A stretch of DNA of 64,000 nucleotides from Martinezella calliandrae (GTDB lineage Bacteria; Pseudomonadota; Alphaproteobacteria; Rhizobiales; Rhizobiaceae): assembly GCF_030272695.1 (NCBI RefSeq), contig NZ_JARFYN010000006.1, positions 124,001-188,000 on the forward strand, read 5' to 3'. A model generated the notes under the pieces. The model had not been told where the DNA came from. It saw only the letters and a list, made by a program, of their open reading frames with translations, and ran no database searches. The position numbers and the translations under genes are program-made. Positions within the stretch are counted from its first letter, which is position 1. Each line of letters starts with the position of its first letter. Below are positions 1-7,989 of this stretch, piece by piece.

Positions 1-504
1 GGTCATGCCGACGCCGGCGACGACGAAGGCCTGGCCGCTGACACCGCCAAAGCGGGTGTAGACGCTGTCGACGCTTGGCAGGTCGTAGACCAGCATCATG
101 ACGCGGGTGCCCTGACCGCCGTAATCGAGGCCAAGCGAGGGACCCTGCCAATAAAGCGGGTGCTCGCCGGCATTCTTAGTGTTGAGCTGGCCTTCGCCAT
201 AGGTCAGTCCGGCGATGAAGGCGCCAGAACCTTCCTGGCCGAGGATATAGCCATTCGGCAGGCCATATTGCTGGAAGGCCCGCTCGACCACCTTGGCGAG
301 GCCGCCGCTCGTCGAGCCGAAGAAGGAGTGGCCGGCATCGACGATTTCCTGCATCGAATATTCGTTGTTGGCTGCGGCGGCTGCCTGACGAACCGGCAAT
401 GCGAAGCTTACCAATGCAACCAGGGCTAAGATCAGCCCGAGGCCGACCGTTCTCGTGCCGAGGCTTGGCATTCTCTTCAGGAGTTGATAGCGCATGACAG
501 TCAT
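1..504 (-). CDS. eipA: DUF1134 (EipA-type) envelope protein, 3' end cut by window
   Basis: The visible 168 residues show a hydrophobic N-terminal signal segment ending in an Ala-rich stretch (about residues 18-43), then a conserved soluble domain beginning NEYSMQEIVDAGHSFFG and containing GGLAKVVERAFQQYG and GEHPLYWQGPSLG. This is the DUF1134 family, which includes Brucella EipA, a periplasmic cell-envelope integrity protein. The gene runs off the left edge, so the C-terminus is missing. Two in-frame ATGs (504 and 495) are possible; neither has a strong Shine-Dalgarno sequence. It is divergent from chpT. Family assignment is firm; the exact role in this organism is inferred. Confidence 0.82.
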   Translation of the reverse strand, partial: MTVMRYQLLKRMPSLGTRTVGLGLILALVALVSFALPVRQAAAAANNEYSMQEIVDAGHSFFGSTSGGLAKVVERAFQQYGLPNGYILGQEGSGAFIAGLTYGEGQLNTKNAGEHPLYWQGPSLGLDYGGQGTRVMMLVYDLPSVDSVYTRFGGVSGQAFVVAGVGMT

Positions 505-800
505 CCGTTCATCATGGTCGGGGCAATGGAGCGGATGCGCCGCGCATTCTGATGAACGCGCTGAGTACACCTCGCTCCTCAGTCCAGACCGCTCCGTCCA
601 TGTGCCGCACGGCGAATCGCGTACGAAAGGGTCTGGTGGTGATGAATGCATTTTGCGTCGATCATCTTAACAATCGGTTTACCAAATATGGTGTCTTTAT
701 GGCGTGCGGTACGCCGCCTGCGGCAATCCTCGGGCAATCTTGCCGTGGCAACGTAGAATCATACTGCGTTCCGCCTTTGTCAGCATTCAGGAGACAATGA
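505..800. promoter_or_regulatory. Divergent promoter region eipA/chpT with a CtrA-like box and GANTC sites
   Basis: This 296-base gap has no credible gene. At 667-683 it contains TTAACAATCGGTTTACC, which fits the CtrA recognition pattern TTAA-N7-TTAA with one mismatch. GAATC sites, candidates for CcrM adenine methylation (GANTC), lie at 614-618 and 756-760. These suggest cell-cycle control of chpT, but this is motif evidence only. Confidence 0.45.
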
Positions 801-1448
801 ATGTCGAAGAATCCGAACCTCACATTGACCGGACCTGATCTGGCCGCGCTGCTATGCAGTCGCGTGTGCCATGATGTGATTTCGCCGGTCGGTGCGATCA
901 ATAACGGTCTCGAGCTGCTCGACGAGGGTGGCGCCGATGCAGATGCGATGGATCTGATCCGCACCAGTGCCCTCAATGCCTCCGTGCGTCTCAAATTCGC
1001 ACGCCTTGCCTTCGGCGCATCCGGATCGGTGGGTGCCTCGATCGATACGGGCGAGGCTGAACGCGCCGCCAAGGATTTCGCCGCCGCCGAAAAGAAGACA
1101 GAAGTCAGTTGGATCGGCCCGCGCGCCATCATCGCGAAAAACCGTGTGAAATTGCTGCTCAATCTCTTCCTCGTCGCCTATGGCTCGATTCCACGCGGCG
1201 GCAATATCGAGGTGACGCTGGAAAATCCCGATCTCGACGCGAAGTTCACGATCACGGCGAAGGGCCGGCTGATGCGCGTGCCGCCGAAATTCGCGGAGAT
1301 CTGCTCGAGTACGCTAGAAGAGGCAGTCGATGCTCACTCTATCCAGCCCTACTACACCGTGCTTCTGGCCGACGAGAGCGGCATGGAACTTTCCTACAAC
1401 GCCACGCCGGAAGAGCTGACTTTTATCGCGGCCATGCGCAGCCAATAA
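801..1448 (+). CDS. chpT: Histidine phosphotransferase ChpT
   Basis: The 215-residue product matches ChpT, the dimeric phosphotransferase that relays phosphate from the CckA hybrid kinase to the response regulators CtrA and CpdR. The phospho-accepting helix is near the N-terminus: ALLCSRVCHDVISPVGAINN, with His24 as the predicted phosphorylated residue. The rest is a degenerate ATPase-like C-terminal domain (about 90-210) lacking a canonical nucleotide-binding box, as expected for ChpT. A GGAGA ribosome-binding site lies just before the ATG. ctrA, its direct client, is 700 bases downstream on the opposite strand. Confidence 0.93.
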   Translation: MSKNPNLTLTGPDLAALLCSRVCHDVISPVGAINNGLELLDEGGADADAMDLIRTSALNASVRLKFARLAFGASGSVGASIDTGEAERAAKDFAAAEKKTEVSWIGPRAIIAKNRVKLLLNLFLVAYGSIPRGGNIEVTLENPDLDAKFTITAKGRLMRVPPKFAEICSSTLEEAVDAHSIQPYYTVLLADESGMELSYNATPEELTFIAAMRSQ

Positions 1449-1655
1449 GCGTTGCCCGCGCGAGTTATGACGATGATCCCGCAGCCAGATGTCCCGCTGC
1501 GGGATAATCTTTACGTGTATAGCCGCTCTCTCGCAGTCTTTCGGTTGTCTGCGCAATTAAGAATACATTGGTAACGAATCCTTAGCCTCGTGCGCCTATC
1601 GTCCCAATTTGAGGTGGTGCCCGATCGATGGCAACCGGGCGCGAAGGAGCTGACA

Positions 1656-2018
1656 ATGCAGCGGTTCATGATTACGGATACGTCGGATGTCGTACGCAAG
1701 GTCGGCAAACGAATTCTGTCCGAGCTCGATTTTCTTGTCAGCGAAGCCGGCGATGCCCGCGAGGCGTTTACGCGCTGCCAGGCCGAACTCCCGGATTATC
1801 TGATCGTCGACGCCGGCATGGAAGGCGCCCTCGATCTGATCGCCAGCATCCGCGCCATGCCGAACGGCAAGGACGTAAAAATCTACTATTGTGTCGTCGA
1901 GGCGGACCTGCGCAAGCTAATGGCCGGCAAACGGGCCGGTGCGACTGATTTCCTGCTGAAGCCCTTCGACCGCAAGATCTTAACCGCCGTCTTCGGCAAT
2001 CGCGCTGTCGCCGCCTGA
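1656..2018 (+). CDS. Single-domain response regulator
   Basis: This 120-residue protein is a stand-alone receiver domain with no output domain. Asp52 (in YLIVDAGM) is the predicted phosphorylation site, and Lys102 in FLLKPFD is the conserved switch lysine. The N-terminal acidic pocket is unusual: the strand reads MITDTSDV, so the usual adjacent acidic pair is Asp8 plus a Thr. The ATG at 1656 follows GAAGGAGCTGAC, a good ribosome-binding site, and is preferred over the upstream in-frame codon at 1590. It sits between chpT and ctrA, so it is a plausible extra client or phosphate sink for the CckA-ChpT relay. It does not look like CpdR, whose N-terminus carries a canonical acidic pair. Confidence 0.85.
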   Translation: MQRFMITDTSDVVRKVGKRILSELDFLVSEAGDAREAFTRCQAELPDYLIVDAGMEGALDLIASIRAMPNGKDVKIYYCVVEADLRKLMAGKRAGATDFLLKPFDRKILTAVFGNRAVAA

Positions 2019-2047
2019 CCACATCCGCAGACTGCCGAACGCATCGC

Positions 2048-2075
2048 GGCCGCCGCGTCTGGCGGCCTTATTTTT
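2048..2075 (+). terminator. Rho-independent terminator after the response regulator
   Basis: A 7-bp perfect stem (GGCCGCC 2048-2054 / GGCGGCC 2061-2067) with a 6-base loop is followed by TTATTTTT. It lies 30 bases past the response regulator stop. Confidence 0.8.
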
Positions 2076-2096
2076 GGATGTTTGAAAAACACAACA

Positions 2097-2124
2097 AAAA
2101 TCCCGCCTGAAAGGGCGGGATTTT
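2097..2124 (-). terminator. Bidirectional terminator downstream of ctrA
   Basis: An 11-bp perfect inverted repeat (AAAATCCCGCC 2097-2107 / GGCGGGATTTT 2114-2124, loop of 6) has T-runs in both directions. It lies 29 bases past the ctrA stop codon on the minus strand and backs up the preceding plus-strand terminator. Confidence 0.88.
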
Positions 2125-2152
2125 CGCGGGTTGGCGATAAGGGAAGGGCGGT

Positions 2153-2854
2153 TCAGGCGCTTTCGGCGAAATCGTTGCTATCAGGCTCGCGCAGCACATA
2201 ACCACGGCCCCAAACGGTTTCGATATAGTTGGCGCCGCCGGCAGCATTGGCGAGTTTCTTGCGCAGTTTGCAGATGAAGACGTCGATAATCTTCAATTCC
2301 GGCTCGTCCATGCCGCCATATAGGTGATTGAGGAACATTTCCTTGGTGAGCGTGGTGCCCTTGCGGAGCGAAAGCAGCTCCAGCATCTGATATTCCTTGC
2401 CGGTCAGATGCACGCGCTGGCCACCAACTTCGACGGTCTTGGCATCGAGATTGACGATCAGTTCGCCGGTCAGGATCACGGACTGTGCGTGTCCCTTCGA
2501 GCGGCGGACGATGGCGTGAATACGGGCGACCAGTTCATCCTTGTGGAACGGCTTGGTCATATAGTCGTCGGCGCCGAAGCCGAGACCGCGAACCTTGTCT
2601 TCGATACCGGCCATCCCGGAGAGGATGAGGATCGGCGTCTTGACCTTCGAGAGGCGCAGCGTGCGAAGCACTTCGTAGCCAGACATGTCGGGAAGGTTAA
2701 GATCGAGCAAAATGATATCGTAGTCGTAGAGCTTTCCGAGATCGACGCCTTCTTCACCGAGATCGGTGGTATAAACGTTGAAACTTTCGGATTTGAGCAT
2801 CAGTTCGATGCTCTGCGCTGTCGCGCTATCGTCTTCAATAAGTAAAACCCGCAT
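2153..2854 (-). CDS. ctrA: Cell-cycle master response regulator CtrA
   Basis: The 233-residue protein is an OmpR-family regulator that matches CtrA along its full length. The receiver has acidic residues 7-9 (EDD), phosphorylated Asp51 ([12 protein letters not shown]) and switch Lys101 (MTKPF). The winged-helix domain (about 125-225) ends with [14 protein letters not shown]. CtrA controls replication initiation, division, flagellar and DNA-methylation genes in alphaproteobacteria. The C-terminus ends FAESA, a small-residue tail like the ClpXP-recognised tail of Caulobacter CtrA (the degron role is inferred). Its phosphodonor chpT and its antagonist sciP are in the same 5 kb. Confidence 0.97.
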   Translation of the reverse strand: MRVLLIEDDSATAQSIELMLKSESFNVYTTDLGEEGVDLGKLYDYDIILLDLNLPDMSGYEVLRTLRLSKVKTPILILSGMAGIEDKVRGLGFGADDYMTKPFHKDELVARIHAIVRRSKGHAQSVILTGELIVNLDAKTVEVGGQRVHLTGKEYQMLELLSLRKGTTLTKEMFLNHLYGGMDEPELKIIDVFICKLRKKLANAAGGANYIETVWGRGYVLREPDSNDFAESA

Positions 2855-3295
2855 AATTATCCCCTTTACCGCCGCCGAAAGGTCGTCAGCCCCCTTACGC
2901 GATACCGATCAAATCACTGCCTGATTTGGAAGCTGCCACGGAATGGTTAACAAATTCTGATTCACTCTGGCAAGACGTATCGAATTTATTAAATAATTTT
3001 TCCATTGCACTGTTTTCCAAAGACAATCGGCAAATATCATTCCTAAAGTGTTGCATTAAGAAGACACGCCAAGTGATTCATTCGACTCACCAATGCCGAC
3101 ATTTCGAATTCCGACTGTGACATTTACTGACCCTTAAATGATCGTCCCTATCATTAACGATGCCCGTAAACGAAAGGTTACCAGCGGTAGGTTTTTATTA
3201 AGATCGCTGGAAATTTTTTTAACCAAGCCGTTTCAAAGCGGTGCGGCGGGTCAACAAATAGAGAGCCGGGGTCTCGCATCACGGGAGTAATGCGT
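2855..3295. promoter_or_regulatory. Intergenic control region between ctrA and the fliJ-like gene, with three GANTC sites
   Basis: This 441-base AT-rich gap separates divergent ctrA and the fliJ-like gene and holds no convincing ORF. It carries three GANTC sites: GATTC at 2959-2963 and 3075-3079, and GACTC at 3084-3088. In Caulobacter and Sinorhizobium, ctrA transcription responds to the hemimethylated state of such CcrM sites. TTAA half-sites are abundant (for example 2948 and 3198), but I found no perfect TTAA-N7-TTAA box. Confidence 0.5.
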
Positions 3296-3652
3296 ATGAA
3301 GTCACGTGAGAGCCTAACGCGCCTGAAGGAGTTTCAGGTGAACGAAAAGCGTCGTCAACTGCAGCAACTGCAGATGATGATGGCGGAATTCGACCGCATG
3401 ACAAAGGATCTGGAGAACCAGATCGTGCTGGAAGAGAAAAAGTCCGGCATTTCCGATCCAAACCACTTCGCCTATCCGACCTTTGCCAAGGCCGCACGTC
3501 AGCGTGCGGACAACCTACAAGTGTCGATCCGGGAACTGCAAGTGCAGGAAGACGCGCTGGAAACATCGCTGGAAGAAATGCAAGCCGAATACGCCAAAGC
3601 GGCAGCGCTCGAAGAGCGCGATGGTTCGGGCCCGGTGAGGGCACGCGCCTGA
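3296..3652 (+). CDS. fliJ: FliJ-like coiled-coil protein
   Basis: The 118-residue product is almost entirely alpha-helical and charged, with heptad-like stretches (KRRQLQQLQMMMAEFDRMTKDLEN and ELQVQEDALETSLEEMQAEY regions) predicting a long antiparallel coiled coil like FliJ, the soluble stalk-like chaperone of the flagellar export ATPase FliI. The ATG at 3296 is preferred over 3290 because GGGAG at 3283-3287 then sits 8 bases upstream. Rhizobial genomes commonly carry such a gene next to ctrA rather than in the flagellar cluster. FliJ proteins are poorly conserved, so the name rests on length, coiled-coil pattern and position. Confidence 0.6.
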   Translation: MKSRESLTRLKEFQVNEKRRQLQQLQMMMAEFDRMTKDLENQIVLEEKKSGISDPNHFAYPTFAKAARQRADNLQVSIRELQVQEDALETSLEEMQAEYAKAAALEERDGSGPVRARA

Positions 3653-3747
3653 ATTGACCATTCCGCCGCCCTTGCTTGAGGTCGCATAGTCCCGTTCCGA
3701 CACCGGACGATTTTTGGGATTATGCAAGAAGCGGCGGAAACGGCTCG

Positions 3748-3797
3748 AAAGCCGTGCATGACTGGCCATGGTGGGTGGCCGGCCATGCACGGCTTTT
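3748..3797 (+). terminator. Long-stem terminator between the fliJ-like gene and the GNAT gene
   Basis: A 13-bp perfect inverted repeat (AAAGCCGTGCATG 3748-3760 / CATGCACGGCTTT 3784-3796) flanks a GGCC-rich inner region that can also pair. A short T-run follows on the plus strand and an A-run precedes, so it could end transcription from both convergent genes. Confidence 0.7.
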
Positions 3798-3839
3798 GGC
3801 GTTTTCAGATGGGGATGCCGATCATTTCTGGCTGCGTGC

Positions 3840-4121
3840 CTACATGTTCACCACGTCGCGCCATTCCTCGTGACGCAGTGCTTGCGACTTGAAAAACGGG
3901 CAGAGCGGGATGATCTTCCAGCCGCCACGGCGAGCTTCCTCGACGGCGTGAAGGGCAAGGGCCTGGCCCACTCCCTTGCCGCGGAGGGCTTCCGGAACGC
4001 CGGTATGGTCGATGATGATAAGCGTGGCGGAGGCGCGCGAAAAGGTCATTTCCGCCTCGTGGCCTTCGACGGTCGCGACGTAACGGCCCCCGGATGCATT
4101 GTCTTCGTTGCGGATATCCAT
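3840..4121 (-). CDS. Small GNAT-fold N-acetyltransferase
   Basis: The 93-residue protein is a minimal GNAT of the YjdJ/NATD1 type. The acetyl-CoA binding turn is visible in GVPEALRGKGVGQALALHAV (R-G-x-G-x-G/A pattern, residues about 41-60), followed by the strand WKIIPLCPF typical of this subfamily. The substrate is unknown. It is monocistronic, convergent with the fliJ-like gene and divergent from the PqiA-like gene. Family assignment is secure; nothing in the context points to a particular acceptor. Confidence 0.85.
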   Translation of the reverse strand: MDIRNEDNASGGRYVATVEGHEAEMTFSRASATLIIIDHTGVPEALRGKGVGQALALHAVEEARRGGWKIIPLCPFFKSQALRHEEWRDVVNM

Positions 4122-4325
4122 GATTTTCCTTTTGATTTTCGATGTTTTCGGTTCGACGACGAATAACGGTTTGTCTTAGGTCGATGCTAACAAACCTGAT
4201 ACCGGTGGCAAGCAGCGTGCGCGTGGGGCGGCCTCACTGTTCGAAAATCGATTTGGATTTCCGGTCATATGCGCTATCCGGCTGTGATAGCAGCGAAGCA
4301 ACCAGTTGGGAGGTTTCAGGCACCA

Positions 4326-4787
4326 ATGCGCAATTTGCAAGCCGTGCTTCTGGTCACCGTCCCGTTTCTGCTGGCTTTCGGCCTCGTATTGCCGCTGGTC
4401 CGCCTCGAAAAGTTTTATTTCTTCAGCGATACGCCGTCCCTGCTCGGGATCATCGGTTCTCTCTGGCAGACGGAAAACTATCTTCTTGCCGCGATCGTCG
4501 CGTTGGTCTCGGTGGCCCTGCCGATCCTGAAGACCGTGAGCCTGGCGGTTGAAGCGATGGGAACGCGACGAAAGAGCGAAGGCGGGTTCTTTTTCGACCA
4601 TGTCGTGCCGCATTTGGCGCGTTGGTCGATGGCGGATGTGCTGCTGGTAGCAATTGTCATCGCCGCCGCCAAGACCAGCGGGCTCGCCACTGCGTTTACG
4701 CAACCGGGCCTGTGGTTCTATGCAGGTTCCACCATGGTTTCGGGCCTTCTTCATATCCTGCTGAGGAACGAAAAAGGCCCGAACTGA
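4326..4787 (+). CDS. Paraquat-inducible protein A (PqiA)-like integral membrane protein
   Basis: The 153-residue product has four predicted membrane segments (about residues 4-28, 54-76, 99-120 and 122-145) and the PqiA-domain features LVLPLVRLEKFYFFSDTPSLL and HLARWSMADVLLVAI. It is a single PqiA half-domain, shorter than the about 400-residue E. coli PqiA, which has two. PqiA family proteins work with MCE-domain proteins in lipid trafficking across the envelope. No MCE partner is adjacent, so its role is open. The ATG at 4326 follows GGGAGG; the longer frame from 4269 has no ribosome-binding site. Confidence 0.78.
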   Translation: MRNLQAVLLVTVPFLLAFGLVLPLVRLEKFYFFSDTPSLLGIIGSLWQTENYLLAAIVALVSVALPILKTVSLAVEAMGTRRKSEGGFFFDHVVPHLARWSMADVLLVAIVIAAAKTSGLATAFTQPGLWFYAGSTMVSGLLHILLRNEKGPN

Positions 4788-4819
4788 AGATGAACGAATG
4801 TCGCGTCTGTGTGCAGTCG

Positions 4820-5095
4820 TCAGTGACGATACTGCTGAATGCGGGTCGTCCGGAGGCCGGCAAGGCCATGGGTATTGATGGACGACTGCCAGGAGAGAAA
4901 TTCTTCAACGGTGAGCGTATAGCGCTCGCAGGCTTCTTCCAAGCTCAGCAGACCACCACGCACAGCGGCGACAACCTCGGCCTTACGACGGATAACCCAG
5001 CGGCGTGTATTCGGCGGCGGCAGGTCGGCAATCGTAAGCGGGCTGCCATCGGGGCCGATGACATACTTTACTCGGGGACGTATCATTTCGGTCAT
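4820..5095 (-). CDS. sciP: CtrA inhibitory protein SciP (DUF1153)
   Basis: The 91-residue protein carries the highly conserved DUF1153/SciP sequence: MIRPRVKYVIGPDGSPLT at the N-terminus, RRWVIRRKAEVVAAVRGGLL as the helix-turn-helix region, then EEACERYTLTVEEFLSWQ, ending LAGLRTTRIQQYRH. In Caulobacter, SciP binds DNA and/or CtrA and blocks CtrA-dependent transcription in G1 cells. Finding it 2 kb from ctrA completes a local regulator set (ChpT phosphodonor, CtrA, SciP antagonist). Its stop is convergent with the PqiA-like gene. Confidence 0.93.
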   Translation of the reverse strand: MTEMIRPRVKYVIGPDGSPLTIADLPPPNTRRWVIRRKAEVVAAVRGGLLSLEEACERYTLTVEEFLSWQSSINTHGLAGLRTTRIQQYRH

Positions 5096-5323
5096 TGGAC
5101 TCTCTACACATACTCAAGACCACGAGAGTCACTCTATCTTGCCACATTTAAAAATTGCCTAAGCGCTTAGTAACACTTTGCTAAGAATTTTAAGGAACGC
5201 CGATACGGGTGATTTGCCCATTTCACGGCATCGCCACCGCCCATGCAACCCGCTGTTATTGCAGCGGAAAAGCCGTCGTCGTGCGATTTTTGTCAGTGAT
5301 AACTTACGCTTCTGGACCGCTGA
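5096..5323. promoter_or_regulatory. sciP upstream region with GANTC sites and a palindrome
   Basis: Two GANTC sites lie upstream of sciP: GACTC at 5098-5102 (3 bases before the start codon) and GAGTC at 5126-5130. A 12-bp perfect palindrome CTAAGCGCTTAG is at 5159-5170, flanked by TTAA-type sequence. These are candidate CcrM and regulator sites controlling sciP. No gene is apparent here. Confidence 0.4.
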
Positions 5324-6118
5324 TCAGGCGCCGACCAGGTTTTTCTTGCCGCCCCAGCAGATGAAATTGGGATTGGCAAAATCGCAATCGTCGCTCCGTC
5401 CGGTCTTGCCGTAGAAGAGCGGACGGCCGTCGACAGTGAGGGTCGAGCCACCTGCGGCGCGTAGTACGGCGTCGCCGGCCGCCGTATCCCACTCCATGGT
5501 GCGGGAAAAGCGCGGATAGACGTCAGCCTTGCCTTCGGCAAGAAGACAGAATTTCAGCGAAGAGCCGATCGAGGTACAAGCGGAGACGGCATTTTCCGCC
5601 AGGAAGCTATCCGTCTTTGGGCTGCCGTGGCAGCGGCTCGCAAGCGCCAGCAAATTCTCAGGCCGCGCGCGCACTGCGATGGCAGAGCGGTCGGCAATGG
5701 TGAATTGCTCAGTGATGACGAGCTTCCGCGCCTTGCCGGATTCGCCGGTAAAGGCGATGCCGAGAGCGGGCGCGTATACGATCCCGATGACAGGAACGCC
5801 GTTCTGAATATAGGCGATGTTAACGGTGAACTCATCGCGATGTTCTATGAATTCGCGTGTGCCGTCGAGCGGATCGACAAGAAAGAAGCGGCCGCCGCCA
5901 ATGTCGGGAACCTTGCCGGCGGCCACAGATTCCTCGGCGACTGCGGGAATGTCCGGAAAGTCGCGCGCAAGATGTTCGAGAATAATGCGCTCGGCGCGCT
6001 CGTCGGCGATGGTGACCGGGCTCATGTCCTGCTTCAAAGCGACGGTGTAGCCGGCACGGTAGACCTCCAATATGGCCTTACCCGCCTCAAGGGCCGCTTT
6101 TTCAAATGTCGCGAGCAT
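5324..6118 (-). CDS. cysQ: 3'(2'),5'-bisphosphate nucleotidase CysQ
   Basis: The 264-residue enzyme belongs to the inositol monophosphatase superfamily and removes the 3' phosphate of PAP/PAPS, preventing toxic build-up during sulfate assimilation. Metal-binding motifs are present: AEES (about residue 70), FLVDPLDGTREF (about 81-92) and WDTAAGDAVLRAAGG (about 205-219). CysQ is favoured over inositol monophosphatase by overall length and by the TREF extension after DPLDG. It is monocistronic with about 330 bases of upstream non-coding sequence shared with soxB. Confidence 0.9.
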   Translation of the reverse strand: MLATFEKAALEAGKAILEVYRAGYTVALKQDMSPVTIADERAERIILEHLARDFPDIPAVAEESVAAGKVPDIGGGRFFLVDPLDGTREFIEHRDEFTVNIAYIQNGVPVIGIVYAPALGIAFTGESGKARKLVITEQFTIADRSAIAVRARPENLLALASRCHGSPKTDSFLAENAVSACTSIGSSLKFCLLAEGKADVYPRFSRTMEWDTAAGDAVLRAAGGSTLTVDGRPLFYGKTGRSDDCDFANPNFICWGGKKNLVGA

Positions 6119-6446
6119 TCGCCTGTTCGTCTTTCCGCAGCTCGTCAGCCTATCGATATTGACGATATAGTAGTTTAGAAGTCTCCACTATTAAGTTTAG
6201 ACCTCCCGCCGATCACGTTTTTAGCGGCTAGCGCTTGCATCGTGACTTAGCAACACGGCTTTACCTCTATGCGCCGATGTCGGCAAAATCCGCGGCCGCC
6301 GCGTGTCCTTTGGGATACAGTGCTCCGCCATTGCTGCGCATTCGGGAAAGAACATGTTCTGTTTGCGAAGGTTTTCCGTCCTTTCCAGACTTGTCGTTTT
6401 TGTTGCATATGCGAATGTGTGGCCGCGTAGAGACCAGGATTCATAC
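6119..6446. promoter_or_regulatory. Divergent intergenic region cysQ/soxB
   Basis: This 328-base region carries the promoters of cysQ (minus) and the sox operon (plus). An AT-rich stretch around 6160-6200 is the likeliest cysQ promoter zone. An in-frame extension of soxB back to 6303 exists but lacks conservation with the known SoxB N-terminus. I see no riboswitch or operator that I can name. Confidence 0.4.
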
Positions 6447-7697
6447 ATGCGTTATTCGGCATATCAGGTTCTGAAGCAGGCGCTTTCAGGAAACCGTCAT
6501 TGGCAGCCTGTCTGGCGAACGCCGGAACCGAAACCGCATTATGATGTAATCATCGTCGGCGGCGGCGGGCATGGGCTGGCGACCGCCTATTATCTCGCCA
6601 AGGAGTTCGGCATCACCAATGTTGCCGTGTTGGAAAAGAGCTATCTGGGCTCGGGCAACGTCGGCCGCAATACGACTATCATCCGCTCCAACTATCTCCT
6701 GCCCGGTAACGAGCCATTCTACGAATTCTCGATGAAGCTTTGGGAAGGGCTGGAGCAGGACTTCAACTACAACGCCATGGTCTCCCAACGCGGTATCATC
6801 AATCTCTTCCATTCCGACGGACAGCGCGACGAATACGCCCGGCGCGGCAACGCCATGCGCATGCACGGCGTGGACGCGGAACTCTTGAACAGCGATCAGG
6901 TCCGCAAGATGATGCCCTATCTGAATTTCGATCATGCGCGCTTTCCGATCCTCGGTGGGCTGCTGCAGGCGCGTGGCGGCACGGCGCGGCATGATGCTGT
7001 CGCTTGGGGTTATGCGCGCGGCGCCGACAGTCGCGGTGTCGATCTCATCCAGCAATGCGAGGTGATCGGCATCCGTCGGGAAGGTGGTGCAGTAACCGGT
7101 GTCGAGACCACGCGAGGCTTCATCGGCTGCAACAAGCTGGCGCTGGCGGCGGCCGGCCACACCTCGATCCTCGGTCGCATGGCGGATCTGGAACTGCCGA
7201 TCGAAACCCACGTGCTGCAGGCGTTCGTCTCCGAAGGGCTGAAGCCGGTGATCGATCATGTCATCACCTACGGCGCCGGCCACTTCTATATATCGCAGTC
7301 GGACAAGGGCGGTTTGGTCTTCGGCGCCGATATCGATTATTACAGCTCCTACGCCCAACGCGGCAATCTCGCCACCGTCGAGCATACGATGGAGGAGGGG
7401 GTCTCGCTGATTCCCGGCCTGTCGCGAGTCCGCGTGCTGCGGAGCTGGGGCGGCGTGATGGACATGAGCATGGATGGCTCGCCGATCATCGACCGTACGC
7501 CGATCGACAATCTTTATCTAAACTGCGGCTGGAACTATGGTGGCTTCAAAGCGACCCCAGCCTCCGGCTTCTGCTTCGCGCACCTGGTCGCCAAGGGCGA
7601 GAGCCACGATGTCAGCCGCTTCATGCGTCTGGACCGTTTTGCACGCGGTTTTGCGATCGACGAAGGCGGCAAGGGTCCGCAGCCGAATCTGCATTGA
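6447..7697 (+). CDS. soxB: Sarcosine oxidase beta subunit SoxB
   Basis: The 416-residue flavoprotein subunit of heterotetrameric sarcosine oxidase oxidises sarcosine to glycine, passing the methyl group to folate. The N-terminus MRYSAYQVLKQALSGNRHW and the Rossmann motif DVIIVGGGGHGLATAYYLA (residues about 33-51) are typical. ARGGTARHDAVAWGYARGA carries the His that covalently binds FMN in characterised homologues. The ATG at 6447, preceded by AGGA, fits the family N-terminus. It is the first gene of soxB-soxD-soxA-soxG. Confidence 0.95.
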   Translation: MRYSAYQVLKQALSGNRHWQPVWRTPEPKPHYDVIIVGGGGHGLATAYYLAKEFGITNVAVLEKSYLGSGNVGRNTTIIRSNYLLPGNEPFYEFSMKLWEGLEQDFNYNAMVSQRGIINLFHSDGQRDEYARRGNAMRMHGVDAELLNSDQVRKMMPYLNFDHARFPILGGLLQARGGTARHDAVAWGYARGADSRGVDLIQQCEVIGIRREGGAVTGVETTRGFIGCNKLALAAAGHTSILGRMADLELPIETHVLQAFVSEGLKPVIDHVITYGAGHFYISQSDKGGLVFGADIDYYSSYAQRGNLATVEHTMEEGVSLIPGLSRVRVLRSWGGVMDMSMDGSPIIDRTPIDNLYLNCGWNYGGFKATPASGFCFAHLVAKGESHDVSRFMRLDRFARGFAIDEGGKGPQPNLH

Positions 7698-7710
7698 GGG
7701 CACGAAACCA

Positions 7711-7989
7711 ATGGCAAGCTTGATCACCTGCCCGCATTGCGGCGCGCGCCCGAAAGAAGAGTTCACTATTCGCGGCTGCGCATCCGTCGTCCGCCCCGCG
7801 CCATCCGCCCCGGATGAAGACTGGCATCGCTATGTCTATGTCCGCGACAATGAGCGCGGGCGCATTCTAGAATATTGGCATCACGCGGCCGGTTGCCGCC
7901 GCTGGCTGGTCATCGACCGCAGCAACATCACGCACGAGGTCTTCTCCGTCACCGATGCCGCCGGCAAGGCGCGGGAGACGGCGCAATGA
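7711..7989 (+). CDS. soxD: Sarcosine oxidase delta subunit SoxD
   Basis: The 92-residue subunit carries the zinc site of the tetramer: Cys7 and Cys10 in ITCPHCG, plus His57/His58 and Cys62 in YWHHAAGCRRW. It starts 13 bases after soxB and its TGA overlaps the ATG of soxA (ATGA), indicating translational coupling. Length and motif spacing fit the family. The longer upstream frame overlaps soxB and is discarded. Confidence 0.94.
   Translation: MASLITCPHCGARPKEEFTIRGCASVVRPAPSAPDEDWHRYVYVRDNERGRILEYWHHAAGCRRWLVIDRSNITHEVFSVTDAAGKARETAQ

Noticed and set aside
552..800. 82-codon plus-strand frame upstream of chpT
   Set aside because: No ribosome-binding site or recognisable domain, and it fills the eipA/chpT promoter region that holds CtrA-like and GANTC motifs.
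2926..3120. 64-codon frame upstream of ctrA
   Set aside because: AT-rich control region, unusual composition, no ribosome-binding site, overlaps GANTC sites.
6303..6446. N-terminal extension of soxB
   Set aside because: Would add 48 residues of cysteine-rich sequence not found in SoxB; AGGA before 6447 and the MRYSAYQ start fit the family.
6119..6446. Glycine riboswitch before soxB
   Set aside because: Looked for because the pathway makes glycine; no tandem aptamer-like conserved stems were recognisable.
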